The notes under the pieces are model-generated. The model was not told where the DNA came from, did no database searches, and saw only the letters and a program-made list of their open reading frames with translations. 64,000 bases of DNA from Thermincola ferriacetica. GTDB lineage: Bacteria; Bacillota; Thermincolia; Thermincolales; Thermincolaceae. The stretch covers positions 1 to 64,000 of the forward strand of contig NZ_LGTE01000010.1 in NCBI RefSeq assembly GCF_001263415.1. Reading direction: 5' to 3'. Of this stretch, positions 8,717 to 16,518 are shown piece after piece (position 1 is the first letter of the stretch; each line of letters starts with the position of its first letter). The position numbers and the translations under genes were made by a program.

Positions 8717-9955
8717 GTGAAAAAAGTAGTTGTTACCGGTTTAGGAGTGGTCTCTCCCGTGGGGACAGGCGTGGATAAGTTCTGGCAGTCTCTTTTGGAG
8801 GGCAAGAGCGGTATTAACAGAATTACCCGCTTTGACGCTTCGGATTTGGCTACCCAGATTGCCGGAGAAGTAAAGGACTTTGACCCTCTGGACTTCCTTG
8901 ATAAAAAAGAAGTACGACGCATGGACAGGTATACCCATTACGGCATGGCAGCGGCTAAAATGGCTATTGAAGATGCAGGCCTTGATCCTGAAAAACTTGA
9001 TAAAGACCGGGTCGGCGTTTTACTGGGGAGCGGCGTGGGAGGCATTGAAACCGTTGAAGAGCAGGCCAGGATACTGATGGCAAAAGGTCCGGGGCGGATT
9101 AGTCCTTTCTTCGTGCCCATGATGATTGCCAATATCTGTGGGGCTTATATAGCTATCAATTACGGTTTCAGAGGGCCTAACACCACGACAGTCACGGCAT
9201 GTGCCTCTGCCTCAAATGCTATCGGCGAGGCTATGCGCCTGATCAAGAACGGTGAATGTGATGTAGTTATAACCGGTGGAGCGGAAGCGCCGATTATCCC
9301 GCTGGCTATGGCCGGTTTCTGTTCGATGAAGGCAATGTCCACCCGGAACGAAGAACCGGAAAAGGCCAGCCGTCCTTTCGATAAGGAAAGAGATGGTTTC
9401 GTCATGGGTGAAGGGGCCGGGGTTTTGATTCTGGAGTCTCTTGAACATGCTCAGAAAAGAGGAGCGAAGATTTATGCTGAGCTATCCGGTTACGGAGTAA
9501 CCTGTGACGCTTACCATATTACCGCACCTGACCCCGACGGTATTGGCGCTGCCAGAGCTATGGAGTTGGCGATGCGCGAGGCCGGTGTTGAACCCGAGGA
9601 TGTGCAGTATATCAATGCCCATGGCACTTCGACTCCGCTGGGGGATATTGGGGAGACGAAAGCCATCAAAAAGGTATTTGGCGAGCATGCTTATAAGTTA
9701 GCGGTTTCGTCTACGAAGTCCATGACCGGACATTTACTGGGCGCCGCAGGGGGTATTGAAGCTGCTATCTGCATCCTGGCCATACAAAAGGGCCAGGTTC
9801 CGCCGACCATAAACCTGGAAAACCCTGACCCTGAATGTGACCTGGATTATGTTCCAAATAAGGCCAAGGAGATGGAAGTTCGCGTTGCTTTATCCAACTC
9901 CTTTGGTTTTGGCGGCCATAATGGGACAATCCTGTTTAATAAATTTGAGGAGTAA
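8717..9955 (+). CDS. fabF: 3-oxoacyl-[ACP] synthase II
   Basis: FabF carries out chain elongation by condensing acyl-ACP with malonyl-ACP. The Cys-His-His triad is visible in [22 protein letters not shown] and [13 protein letters not shown]. The product has about 413 residues. GTG at 8717 or TTG at 8714 could be the start (GAGGTG lies upstream at 8700-8704). It follows the FabK-like gene by eight bases. No fabZ or acc genes are in the window, so the dehydratase and the carboxylase must be encoded elsewhere. Confidence 0.96.
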   Translation: MKKVVVTGLGVVSPVGTGVDKFWQSLLEGKSGINRITRFDASDLATQIAGEVKDFDPLDFLDKKEVRRMDRYTHYGMAAAKMAIEDAGLDPEKLDKDRVGVLLGSGVGGIETVEEQARILMAKGPGRISPFFVPMMIANICGAYIAINYGFRGPNTTTVTACASASNAIGEAMRLIKNGECDVVITGGAEAPIIPLAMAGFCSMKAMSTRNEEPEKASRPFDKERDGFVMGEGAGVLILESLEHAQKRGAKIYAELSGYGVTCDAYHITAPDPDGIGAARAMELAMREAGVEPEDVQYINAHGTSTPLGDIGETKAIKKVFGEHAYKLAVSSTKSMTGHLLGAAGGIEAAICILAIQKGQVPPTINLENPDPECDLDYVPNKAKEMEVRVALSNSFGFGGHNGTILFNKFEE

Positions 9956-9966
9956 TGTGACCGACA

Positions 9967-10704
9967 ATGAAGTTGGGAATACTGGGGCCCAAAATTGACG
10001 AACTTATCGGGGTTATGGGAATAGACTGGACTTCACCTGAACTGCTGGTTACAGCGTTAACACATAGTTCTTATGCGCACGAGAATAAACGTGAACCCAT
10101 AGAACACAATCAGCGGCTGGAATTTCTGGGGGATGCTGTCCTGGAGCTGGTAGTAAGTGAATATCTCTACGACCGCTTCCCCACTTACCCGGAAGGAGTT
10201 CTCACCAAAATGCGGGCAGGGATTGTCTGCGAATCGTCCTTGGCCTCAGTGGCCCGGGCAATGAATTTAGGGCAGTACATTCTGATGGGTAAGGGTGAGG
10301 AGAGAAGTGGCGGCAGGAACAGGCCTTCCATATTGGCCGATGCCATGGAAGCTATTTTTGGCGCTGTGTACCTGGATCAGGGTCTGGAAACAACAAAACT
10401 TTTTATCATTAACACTTTAAGTGAACAGATTTCCAAGGTAGTAGCAAAAGGCGGCCAAACGGGAGATTACAAGACGGAGTTGCAGGAGTTGGTACAGCAA
10501 AAAGCTGATAACACCCTGACTTATGCCATCATAGGAGAAGAAGGGCCTGACCATAATAAAGTTTTTACCGCCGGAGTTTATTGCCATGGCAAGATCTGGG
10601 GTGTAGGAAAAGGGAGGACCAAGAAAGAAGCTGAACAGGCTGCCGCCCATGACGCCCTGGAAAAGATAAAAAACGGCTACAACGTGCTTCCCAAGGGTGA
10701 ATGA
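9967..10704 (+). CDS. rnc: Ribonuclease III
   Basis: RNase III cleaves double-stranded RNA, including rRNA precursors. The signature RLEFLGDAVLELVVSEYL is present near residue 45, with a second acidic site around DAMEAIFGAVYLD, and a C-terminal double-stranded RNA binding domain (about 165-240) ends with GRTKKEAEQAAAHDAL. The length of 245 residues is normal. The order fabF-rnc-radical SAM-smc is common in Clostridia. The stop overlaps the next ATG by four bases. Confidence 0.97.
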   Translation: MKLGILGPKIDELIGVMGIDWTSPELLVTALTHSSYAHENKREPIEHNQRLEFLGDAVLELVVSEYLYDRFPTYPEGVLTKMRAGIVCESSLASVARAMNLGQYILMGKGEERSGGRNRPSILADAMEAIFGAVYLDQGLETTKLFIINTLSEQISKVVAKGGQTGDYKTELQELVQQKADNTLTYAIIGEEGPDHNKVFTAGVYCHGKIWGVGKGRTKKEAEQAAAHDALEKIKNGYNVLPKGE

Positions 10705-11789
10705 TATTGGAAACCAGACATTTTATCATTCCAATTTTTATACCGGACTTAGGTTGTCCCAATCAATGTGTCTTTTGTAACCAAAAGAAAATTACCGGGC
10801 AGGTAAACATTCCTACGGCGGAAGAAGTAGCCAAAAAAATCGGGGACTACCTGGCAACTTTGCCCAATGTTGAAAACCGTAAAGTCGAAGTAGCCTTTTA
10901 CGGCGGAAGCTTTACGGCTATTCCAGTTGACGAGCAGAGAAAATTTCTGCGGGCAGCATGGGATTATTACCGGACAGGTAAAATACAGGGTATCCGAATT
11001 TCCACCCGGCCTGACAAAATTGATGAAGATACTTTGAGCATATTAATGGCTTACGGCGTAGACACTATTGAACTGGGTGTCCAGTCTATGGATAAAGATG
11101 TATTAGCCTTTGCCCGGAGGGGCCATGCAACTGAGCACGTGGTTAAGGCGGCAAAATTAGTAAAGTCATGGGGTTTCTTCCTGGGTGTCCAGATTATGAT
11201 TGGTTTGCCCGGCGACAGCCAGGAAAAAGCCCTGAAGACTTGCAACGAGGTTATCGACCTCAGCCCGGATTTCGTCCGGATTTATCCTGTCCTCGTCTTA
11301 AAGGGAACGGAATTGGAGAGACTGTTCCGCCAGGGAAAATATTCCCCCTGGCAGGTTAATGAAGTGGTGGATACGGCCAAAAAAATGCTAAACCGCTTTG
11401 AAAGGGCCGGCATAGAAGTGATCCGTATAGGGTTACAAAACACAGAAGAAATTTCTCCCGGCGGTGAAATAATAGCCGGACCTTATCATCCCGCCATCGG
11501 GGAACTGGTTTATGGGGCCTTGATTTATGAGCAACTACGGGAATTGCTGAATAGGGCCGGAGCGGTACCGGGCGGAATAAAAGAAGTGGAATTTGCCGTT
11601 TCCCCCAGGGATGAATCGAAGGCCCGCGGCCACAAATCGACGAATATTAAGGCCCTGCAGGAACACTACGGCCTGAAAACGGTTAAGATTATACCTGACC
11701 CGGAACTGGTTCCGGGGACAATAAAGTTAACGCGGCTCGACGAAGAAGAAAAAGATGTTGTCCTGCGGCGAAAGGACCTTATTTTATAG
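10701..11789 (+). CDS. Radical SAM protein, Elp3-like N-terminal type
   Basis: The product has 362 residues and the radical SAM cluster motif CPNQCVFCNQ (Cys-x4-Cys-x2-Cys) near residue 19. It also has AFYGGSFTAIP, STRPDKID and LGVQSMD blocks that match the Elp3/YhcC branch. The GNAT half of true Elp3 is absent. This gene is often found between rnc and smc in Clostridia; a role in tRNA or another modification is inferred only from family. The ATG overlaps the rnc stop. Confidence 0.88.
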   Translation: MILETRHFIIPIFIPDLGCPNQCVFCNQKKITGQVNIPTAEEVAKKIGDYLATLPNVENRKVEVAFYGGSFTAIPVDEQRKFLRAAWDYYRTGKIQGIRISTRPDKIDEDTLSILMAYGVDTIELGVQSMDKDVLAFARRGHATEHVVKAAKLVKSWGFFLGVQIMIGLPGDSQEKALKTCNEVIDLSPDFVRIYPVLVLKGTELERLFRQGKYSPWQVNEVVDTAKKMLNRFERAGIEVIRIGLQNTEEISPGGEIIAGPYHPAIGELVYGALIYEQLRELLNRAGAVPGGIKEVEFAVSPRDESKARGHKSTNIKALQEHYGLKTVKIIPDPELVPGTIKLTRLDEEEKDVVLRRKDLIL

Positions 11790-11816
11790 GCTGTGGAAAG
11801 CAGAGGGGGAACTTAT

Positions 11817-12539
11817 TTGACAAAGCTACCGAGCAAAGAGAACAAGGAAAAGTTTGTTCGTGATATGTTTAATTCCATTGCCCGGCGTTACGACCTGATG
11901 AACACGTTGATGACTGGGGGTCTGGACAAAAAATGGCGGAAGTTTGCTGTAAAAAGGGCTGAACTGCAGCCTGGGGGTTACGGACTGGATGTTTGCTGCG
12001 GGACGGGGATGCTGACTATGGAATTGGCTCGCGCAGCAGGTCTCGACGGTAGGGTAACGGGGTTGGATTTTTCGGAAAAGATGCTGGCGGTGGCAAAAGA
12101 AAATTTAAAAAACTTTGACCTGAAGGATAACATCAGTTTGATCCAGGGTAATGCCATGGCCCTGCCCTTTGCAGAAAATACCTTTGATTGTGCGACAGTG
12201 GGCTGGGGGCTGAGGAACGTGCCTGATATCATGACTGCCCTCAGGGAAATGGTGCGGGTGGTAAAACCCGGCGCCAAAGTAGTCTCCCTGGATATGGCTC
12301 AGCCTACAGCGCCGGTATTTAAACAGTTATACTGGTTTTGCTTTGAGAAGGTTATTCCTGCAATGGGCAAATTATGGGCCGGAAACAAAGGAGCTTATAG
12401 TTATCTCCATGCCTCGGCAAAGGTCTTCCCCAACCAGAAAGTCCTGGTCCAAATGTTTAGGGAAGCAGGGTTAGTAGAAACAAAATACCACAACTTTTGT
12501 GGCGGTGTGGTAGCGGTAGTGGAAGGCAGAAAGCCTTAG
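11817..12539 (+). CDS. menG: Demethylmenaquinone methyltransferase
   Basis: MenG/UbiE methylates demethylmenaquinone with SAM, the last step of menaquinone synthesis. The product of 240 residues has the SAM-binding DVCCGTGMLTMELA motif, TGLDFSEKML, and the family signature VGWGLRNVPD. The start is TTG at 11817 with AGAGGGGGA seven bases upstream; the in-frame GTG at 11793 has no good SD. Its presence, with the nuo operon, points to a menaquinone-based respiratory chain. It ends the long plus-strand run. Confidence 0.93.
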   Translation: MTKLPSKENKEKFVRDMFNSIARRYDLMNTLMTGGLDKKWRKFAVKRAELQPGGYGLDVCCGTGMLTMELARAAGLDGRVTGLDFSEKMLAVAKENLKNFDLKDNISLIQGNAMALPFAENTFDCATVGWGLRNVPDIMTALREMVRVVKPGAKVVSLDMAQPTAPVFKQLYWFCFEKVIPAMGKLWAGNKGAYSYLHASAKVFPNQKVLVQMFREAGLVETKYHNFCGGVVAVVEGRKP

Positions 12540-12550
12540 CATAATGATAA

Positions 12551-12664
12551 TTATTGTTCGAAGGTCAATGGGCATATAGCCAAAGTAGTTTCATCGCATG
12601 GTTTATCCAGCAGTTCGCAGTATTCGACGCCTGTGTCTTTGTCGATATATAAATGCTTGCACAT
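12551..12664 (-). CDS. 37-residue Cys-rich small protein
   Basis: On the minus strand an ATG with GGGAGG eight bases upstream opens a 37-residue frame starting MCKHLYIDKDTGVEYC and ending CPLTFEQ. It contains four Cys (residues 2, 16, 23, 31) and one His, an arrangement that could bind one metal ion. A sigma-A-type promoter (TTGCAT, 17 bp, TAAAAT) lies directly upstream, which supports a real gene. I do not recognise a named family. It converges on menG with an 11-base gap. Confidence 0.7.
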   Translation of the reverse strand: MCKHLYIDKDTGVEYCELLDKPCDETTLAICPLTFEQ

Positions 12665-12688
12665 TGTTGCGACCTCCCTTCAAGAATT

Positions 12689-12717
12689 ATTTTATTTTTA
12701 ACGCTTTCCAAATGCAA
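12689..12717 (-). promoter_or_regulatory. Promoter for the 37-residue protein
   Basis: Read on the minus strand: TTGCAT (12717-12712), a 17-base spacer, then TAAAAT (12694-12689). The start codon is 25 bases past the -10. Confidence 0.65.
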
Positions 12718-12735
12718 TAGGTACTCTCCAAATCG

Positions 12736-12794
12736 AAAGAGAAAACAGCAACACGTTTGCTTAATCAGAGGAAACGTGTTGTTGTTTTCTCTTT
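12736..12794. terminator. Long bidirectional terminator hairpin
   Basis: Arms 12736-12758 and 12772-12794 pair over 23 bp with a single G.U, around a 13-base loop. The arms end in AAAGAGAAAA and TTTTCTCTTT, so each strand has a U-rich tail. It directly abuts the stop codon of the minus-strand gene at 12794. Confidence 0.85.
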
Positions 12795-13225
12795 TAAACC
12801 TCACTGATTTCATTAAGAATCCGGTCAACCCACCTGTTGAGATAGCCCATCTTAGTTAGTTCCTCGCAATGGTGAAGACATTTTTCAGACGCTTCCCGTT
12901 TGCTGTCAATCTGGTCGTAATAAAGCTGGACGAAATTGGCATGTATCCATAAAATATCGTCGCCATTATCGGCGTATTCCAGCGCCTTATTAAGAAGAAT
13001 TTCCGCAAAGTCGTAGTTACGGTGGGGAATGGCGTTAGCGGCCGTTACCCAGAGAAACCGTGCCGTGGATTTTATTGGAAACGGTTTGTTTGTTCCGCTG
13101 CTGCAATCGCTGCAGTTGCATATTTTCGGGAAGTATTGCTGCCAGGCCTTTTTATGTTCAACAGGCAGGGAGAGATACATCTCCGTCAAGTGGTGCTGCT
13201 TAAGAGCATTCATTAACAAAGACAT
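12794..13225 (-). CDS. Hypothetical protein, helical (TPR-like)
   Basis: The 143-residue product is not recognised. It has a Cys-rich stretch (CNCSDCSSG) after about residue 36 and then a helical region with alternating Ala and aromatic residues (NYDFAEILLNKALEYADNG, followed by ILWIHANFVQLYYDQ) that resembles tetratricopeptide helices. It ends with a helix containing CLHHCEELTKMGYL. The ATG is directly preceded by a strong hairpin that contains its SD (13226-13271), which is unusual. The stop runs into the 23-bp terminator, so it is a single-gene unit. Confidence 0.7.
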   Translation of the reverse strand: MSLLMNALKQHHLTEMYLSLPVEHKKAWQQYFPKICNCSDCSSGTNKPFPIKSTARFLWVTAANAIPHRNYDFAEILLNKALEYADNGDDILWIHANFVQLYYDQIDSKREASEKCLHHCEELTKMGYLNRWVDRILNEISEV

Positions 13226-13271
13226 GGGGAATCTTCCTTTCCAACAATCTGTTTAAAAGGTAAGATTCCCC
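13226..13271 (-). promoter_or_regulatory. 5' UTR hairpin covering the ribosome binding site
   Basis: On the minus strand GGGGAATCTT-A-CCTTT pairs with AAAGGAAGATTCCCC, which ends one base before the ATG at 13225. The stem has 15 bp with one bulged base and a 15-base loop. The only SD candidate, AAGGAAG, lies inside the 3' arm, so the folded RNA should block initiation. Confidence 0.75.
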
Positions 13272-13324
13272 AAAATATTAGAAAATATGATATAGAGTTG
13301 CTTTGAAGTTGAGGGAAGCCGCTG

Positions 13325-13470
13325 TGCCGGTGAAACAACCGTTGCTCCGAGGCTACGCCCTTCTTTAACCACGGAAGGGGGGCTGGGTTCTCCGCTACCA
13401 AGGAGCTTAGTGCTGCAAAACCTGGCCAGGCAGGCAGCGTTCCCGAACTCGATGGCTCATGTTGCATTTC
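13325..13470 (-). repeat. Dispersed repeat, copy B (inverted to copy A)
   Basis: The reverse complement matches bases 1-135 nearly throughout. Together with copy C (13537-13670) it forms an imperfect inverted repeat of about 340 bases with a spacer of roughly 65 bases. The whole 13272-13720 stretch has no convincing gene. Confidence 0.8.
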
Positions 13471-13536
13471 TCAAAAGCCAGGCCGCCTCCCGTCCGGCTA
13501 CTCAACTTAACTTGAGTGCCGGACTTCCCGGCGGCC

Positions 13537-13670
13537 TTCGCCATCCTCGAACATGCGGGAACCCCCTGCCTGCCTGGCTACGGTTTTGCGGGCGCACTCG
13601 CTCCTTAACGGTAGCCTGAGAACCCCGCCCCCCTTCCGTGTTGCCGTTCGGCCTTGTATGGTGAAACAAC
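13537..13670 (+). repeat. Dispersed repeat, copy C (diverged)
   Basis: It aligns in plus orientation with copy A through 'cgggaac..cctgcctgcctggc', 'ggttttgc', 'gctcctt..cggtagc..gagaacc' and 'ccccccttccgtg'. It is visibly more diverged than copies A and B are from each other. Copies B and C both carry 'ggtgaaacaac' at their 13330 and 13659 edges, in the same direction. Confidence 0.7.
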
Positions 13671-13720
13671 TATCGTTTTAAGGAAAACAGAAGATACCGC
13701 TATGGAGGTAAAACAATAAG

Positions 13721-13894
13721 TTGCGATTTGGTGGAGGGCGGATAGACAGTGTTAACGACAGTGAGGGCTTGAAATCGCTGTTTCCGGCACGGACGCCGGA
13801 AACCCGGCCACGAGTCACGGATGACACCGTTACAGCGGCTCGTGTTATTACAGCGGTCCTTACAATTGCGGAGCAACAGTTGCTGCACTGCTAA
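13721..13894 (+). CDS. Possible 57-residue protein
   Basis: A TTG-started frame of 57 codons begins MRFGGGRIDSVNDSEG and ends with a likely helix (ARVITAVLTIAEQQLLHC). GGAGG lies 12 bases upstream, farther than usual. The codon pattern is plausible but nothing is recognised. It sits between the repeat block and the convergent cobT, 24 bases from the cobT stop. It could be chance; I keep it as a candidate. Confidence 0.3.
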   Translation: MRFGGGRIDSVNDSEGLKSLFPARTPETRPRVTDDTVTAARVITAVLTIAEQQLLHC

Positions 13895-13918
13895 AGTGGC
13901 TCGTCACCGGCGACTAAA

Positions 13919-14968
13919 TTAGCACGGAACACCTAGGTCTTGAAAAGTAAACATATCGGTGAGAATTTTGGTGGCCGCTTCAACTATAGGCATGGTAAGA
14001 GCAGCCCCTGTTCCTTCGCCCAGGCGCATTTCCAAATTCAGGACGGGCATTAGGCCGATAGTTTCCAGCATAATATGATGGGCCTGTTCGGCGGAACAAT
14101 GAGAACCTATCATATACTTGACAGAAAGGGGAGAAATTTTTGCAGCTACCAGCGCTGCGGCAGAGGAAATAAAGCCGTCAATTATTACCGGCCGTTTTTT
14201 TGCTGCCGCGCCAAGTATTACACCGGTCAAGCCCGCTATTTCCAGGCCCCCTACTTTGGACAGCACATCAACGGGGTCATTGGGATTGGGCTTATTTACC
14301 TCTAAAGATTTGGCAATGGCATTTATTTTCTTTTTCAATCCTTCATCATCGACACCCGTTCCACGGCCCGCTACCTCTGCCGGAGACAAACCTGTGAAAG
14401 CAGCCAGCAAGGCGCTGCTGGGGGTTGTATTACCTATACCCATATCTCCCGTAGCCAGCAGGTCATAACCGGCGTCAATCTGCTGATTGGCCATTTCAAT
14501 TCCTACCTCAATGGCTGCAATGGCTTCCTCTCTGGTCATGGCCGGACCAATAGCCATGTTGGCTGTTCCCGGCCTGATTTTTCTCTGGATAACGCCGGGG
14601 AATACAGAGGTGTCCCCTTTAACCCCAATATCCACTACAATTACATCGGAACCGACATGATTGGACAGGCAGTTGATACCCGCTCCGCCCTTGGTGAATA
14701 CCATCATCATAGCGACGGTGATTTCCTGCGGGTAAGCGCTGACCCCTTCATCCACTATCCCATGGTCGCCACCCATTATGATGACGCATTTCTTGTGGAT
14801 TTTAGGAGTAGGAGTGCCCATGATACCTGCCAACTGAGCAGCTATATTATTTAGCTGGCCCAGGGCCCTTGTCGGTGTAGCCAGGGAATCAATGCGATCC
14901 CAGGCCGCCTGCATGGTTTCCCTGTTCAGATCTGTGATTTGCTCCAGGGTGGATTGGTAGAGTTCCAT
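13919..14968 (-). CDS. cobT: Nicotinate-nucleotide-dimethylbenzimidazole phosphoribosyltransferase
   Basis: CobT activates the lower-ligand base of cobalamin by forming alpha-ribazole phosphate from nicotinate mononucleotide. The 349-residue product has the GDHGIVDEGVSAYP block near residue 68, TGDMGIGNTTPSSAL and the C-terminal catalytic-Glu motif RLGEGTGAA. AAGGAGGT precedes the ATG by eight bases. It is a single gene governed by an upstream cobalamin riboswitch with a terminator, so it should be repressed when B12 is plentiful. Confidence 0.97.
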   Translation of the reverse strand: MELYQSTLEQITDLNRETMQAAWDRIDSLATPTRALGQLNNIAAQLAGIMGTPTPKIHKKCVIIMGGDHGIVDEGVSAYPQEITVAMMMVFTKGGAGINCLSNHVGSDVIVVDIGVKGDTSVFPGVIQRKIRPGTANMAIGPAMTREEAIAAIEVGIEMANQQIDAGYDLLATGDMGIGNTTPSSALLAAFTGLSPAEVAGRGTGVDDEGLKKKINAIAKSLEVNKPNPNDPVDVLSKVGGLEIAGLTGVILGAAAKKRPVIIDGFISSAAALVAAKISPLSVKYMIGSHCSAEQAHHIMLETIGLMPVLNLEMRLGEGTGAALTMPIVEAATKILTDMFTFQDLGVPC

Positions 14969-15013
14969 AAAACATACCTCCTTGTAAATTTGAAAAATTA
15001 ATTCAATACTTTA

Positions 15014-15046
15014 AAAACAAAAATCCAGAACCATCTAGGCTCTGGA
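15014..15046 (-). terminator. Riboswitch expression-platform terminator
   Basis: On the minus strand TCCAGAGCC and GGTTCTGGA (15046-15038 and 15032-15024) form a 9-bp stem with one G.U and loop TAGAT, followed by TTTTTGTTTTT. It lies between the riboswitch aptamer and the cobT SD, as expected for attenuation. Confidence 0.9.
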
Positions 15047-15096
15047 CTTTACCATCATCCAAGCTGCATTTTTGCCTCCGCGGGCAAAATACCGAC

Positions 15097-15257
15097 AGTT
15101 TCTGGCAGGTCTCCTGGCTTATGGATCATCACGGGCCTTACGCCTTCCCCGGAAAAACCGAGTGGCACAATTGTAAGGCCATTCCCCAATTACAGTGGCG
15201 GGACCGCTTAGGATTTTAACCTAATTCCCTATTCTCCCATATCGGGCACCAGAAACA
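15097..15257 (-). promoter_or_regulatory. Cobalamin riboswitch
   Basis: The minus strand carries the B12 box AAGCCAGGAGACCTGCC (about 15121-15105) and the conserved GCGGTCCCGCCACTG segment upstream of it. The closing P1 stem pairs TTTCTGG (15255-15249) with CCAGAAA (15105-15099). It precedes cobT and the terminator at 15014-15046. A separate TTTTGCC/GGCAAAA hairpin at 15070-15089 lies between aptamer and terminator and could be part of the switch. Confidence 0.95.
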
Positions 15258-15418
15258 ATTTATTAGTTTTTATATTTCTATTCGCGAAAAATTGGCCAAT
15301 TCCTTTTGGGTTTAATAATTTACTTGAAAAATTTGAAAAATGTTACTTTGAAAAACCGTAATTCATAAAGGTAATTGGTAAAAAATGTAGAAATCTATTT
15401 TGGAGCGGGTGGTGAAAA

Positions 15419-16435
15419 ATGAGGCAGTGGAATTATTATAGGGATAATCATATTTTTGTAATCATAATGAGGTGGGTACTGGTTTTATTTTCTCCTGTAC
15501 TTTACCACATCAGTCGGCTTTGGCCGCAGGGCCTGGATTTTTATGCATTAATTACATTTATTGCAGTCAATGTTTTTTTGACTGCTGCCACATATTTTCG
15601 CTGGAAGCTTTCTATGCGTCTGTGGGTAGTTGTACACCTGCTGGATGCTATAATCATCAGTATAATGGTAACTGCCAGAGGCGGAGTAGGCAGCGAGAAT
15701 TTTAACGTTTATTATTTACTGGTGTTACAGGCCGGCATGCTATTCGGGTTCAGACCGGCTCTATACTGCCTGATTTTAGCCAGTATTTCTTATCTGATAG
15801 CGGTAATTCTCACATATCCCCAGGGCTATGAATGGAATGTTTTGGAGATAAGGCTGATCTACCTGTGGCTCATAGGCCTTACCAGTTCATACCTGGCTTT
15901 TTCTGAAAAAAAACAGCATCATTCTGCGAGCATTGATTTCCTGACCAGGACTTATAACCGGAAATTTCTACAGGCTACTGTAGAGGAGGAGTTCATCAGG
16001 GCCAGGGATGCCGGGGATAGCCTTAGTGTCATAATGATTGATTTGGATAATTTTAAAGAAATTAACGACCGGTACGGTCACTTGGCCGGAGACAGCGTCC
16101 TTGAGAAAATCGCCGCTATAATAAAAGCAAAAATACGGGAGATTGACGTAGCTGCCCGGTACGGGGGAGAGGAATTTGTAGTTGTCCTCCCATCTGTCAC
16201 CCGTGACCTGGCTGTTGAATTTGCGGAGCTGATCAGAGATGCTGTTCAGAAGACTTGCTTTGAAATCATAGGCAACGATGGAGAGGTTTATAAAATAAAT
16301 GTTACGGTCAGTTGTGGCGTGGCATGTTTCCACAGCGGTGTACAAAGTATTGATGAGTTACTGGCAAAGGCTGATGAATGCTTGTACAGGGCCAAGCAGA
16401 TGGGCAGGAACAGGGTTGAGGCAGATTTTTGTTAA
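15419..16435 (+). CDS. Membrane-bound diguanylate cyclase (GGDEF)
   Basis: This protein should make cyclic di-GMP from GTP at the membrane. The first about 165 residues hold five or six hydrophobic segments, with no extracytoplasmic domain of note. The GGDEF domain (about 175-338) has DFLTRTYNRKFL, DLDNFKEINDRYGHLAGD and an active-site GGEEF at about 249-253. An inhibitory I-site RxxD (REID, about 240-243) sits five residues before it, so product feedback is likely. GGAGCGGGTGGTG precedes the ATG. An HD-GYP protein at 37807 could be a matching hydrolase. Confidence 0.93.
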   Translation: MRQWNYYRDNHIFVIIMRWVLVLFSPVLYHISRLWPQGLDFYALITFIAVNVFLTAATYFRWKLSMRLWVVVHLLDAIIISIMVTARGGVGSENFNVYYLLVLQAGMLFGFRPALYCLILASISYLIAVILTYPQGYEWNVLEIRLIYLWLIGLTSSYLAFSEKKQHHSASIDFLTRTYNRKFLQATVEEEFIRARDAGDSLSVIMIDLDNFKEINDRYGHLAGDSVLEKIAAIIKAKIREIDVAARYGGEEFVVVLPSVTRDLAVEFAELIRDAVQKTCFEIIGNDGEVYKINVTVSCGVACFHSGVQSIDELLAKADECLYRAKQMGRNRVEADFC

Positions 16436-16518
16436 ATACAGCGCCCGTTTTCTTTTTCAGGTTGGTATGGTAAAATTAATATGGTTTATTGAAGCCGACT
16501 TAAGGAGGAGAAACCCAG

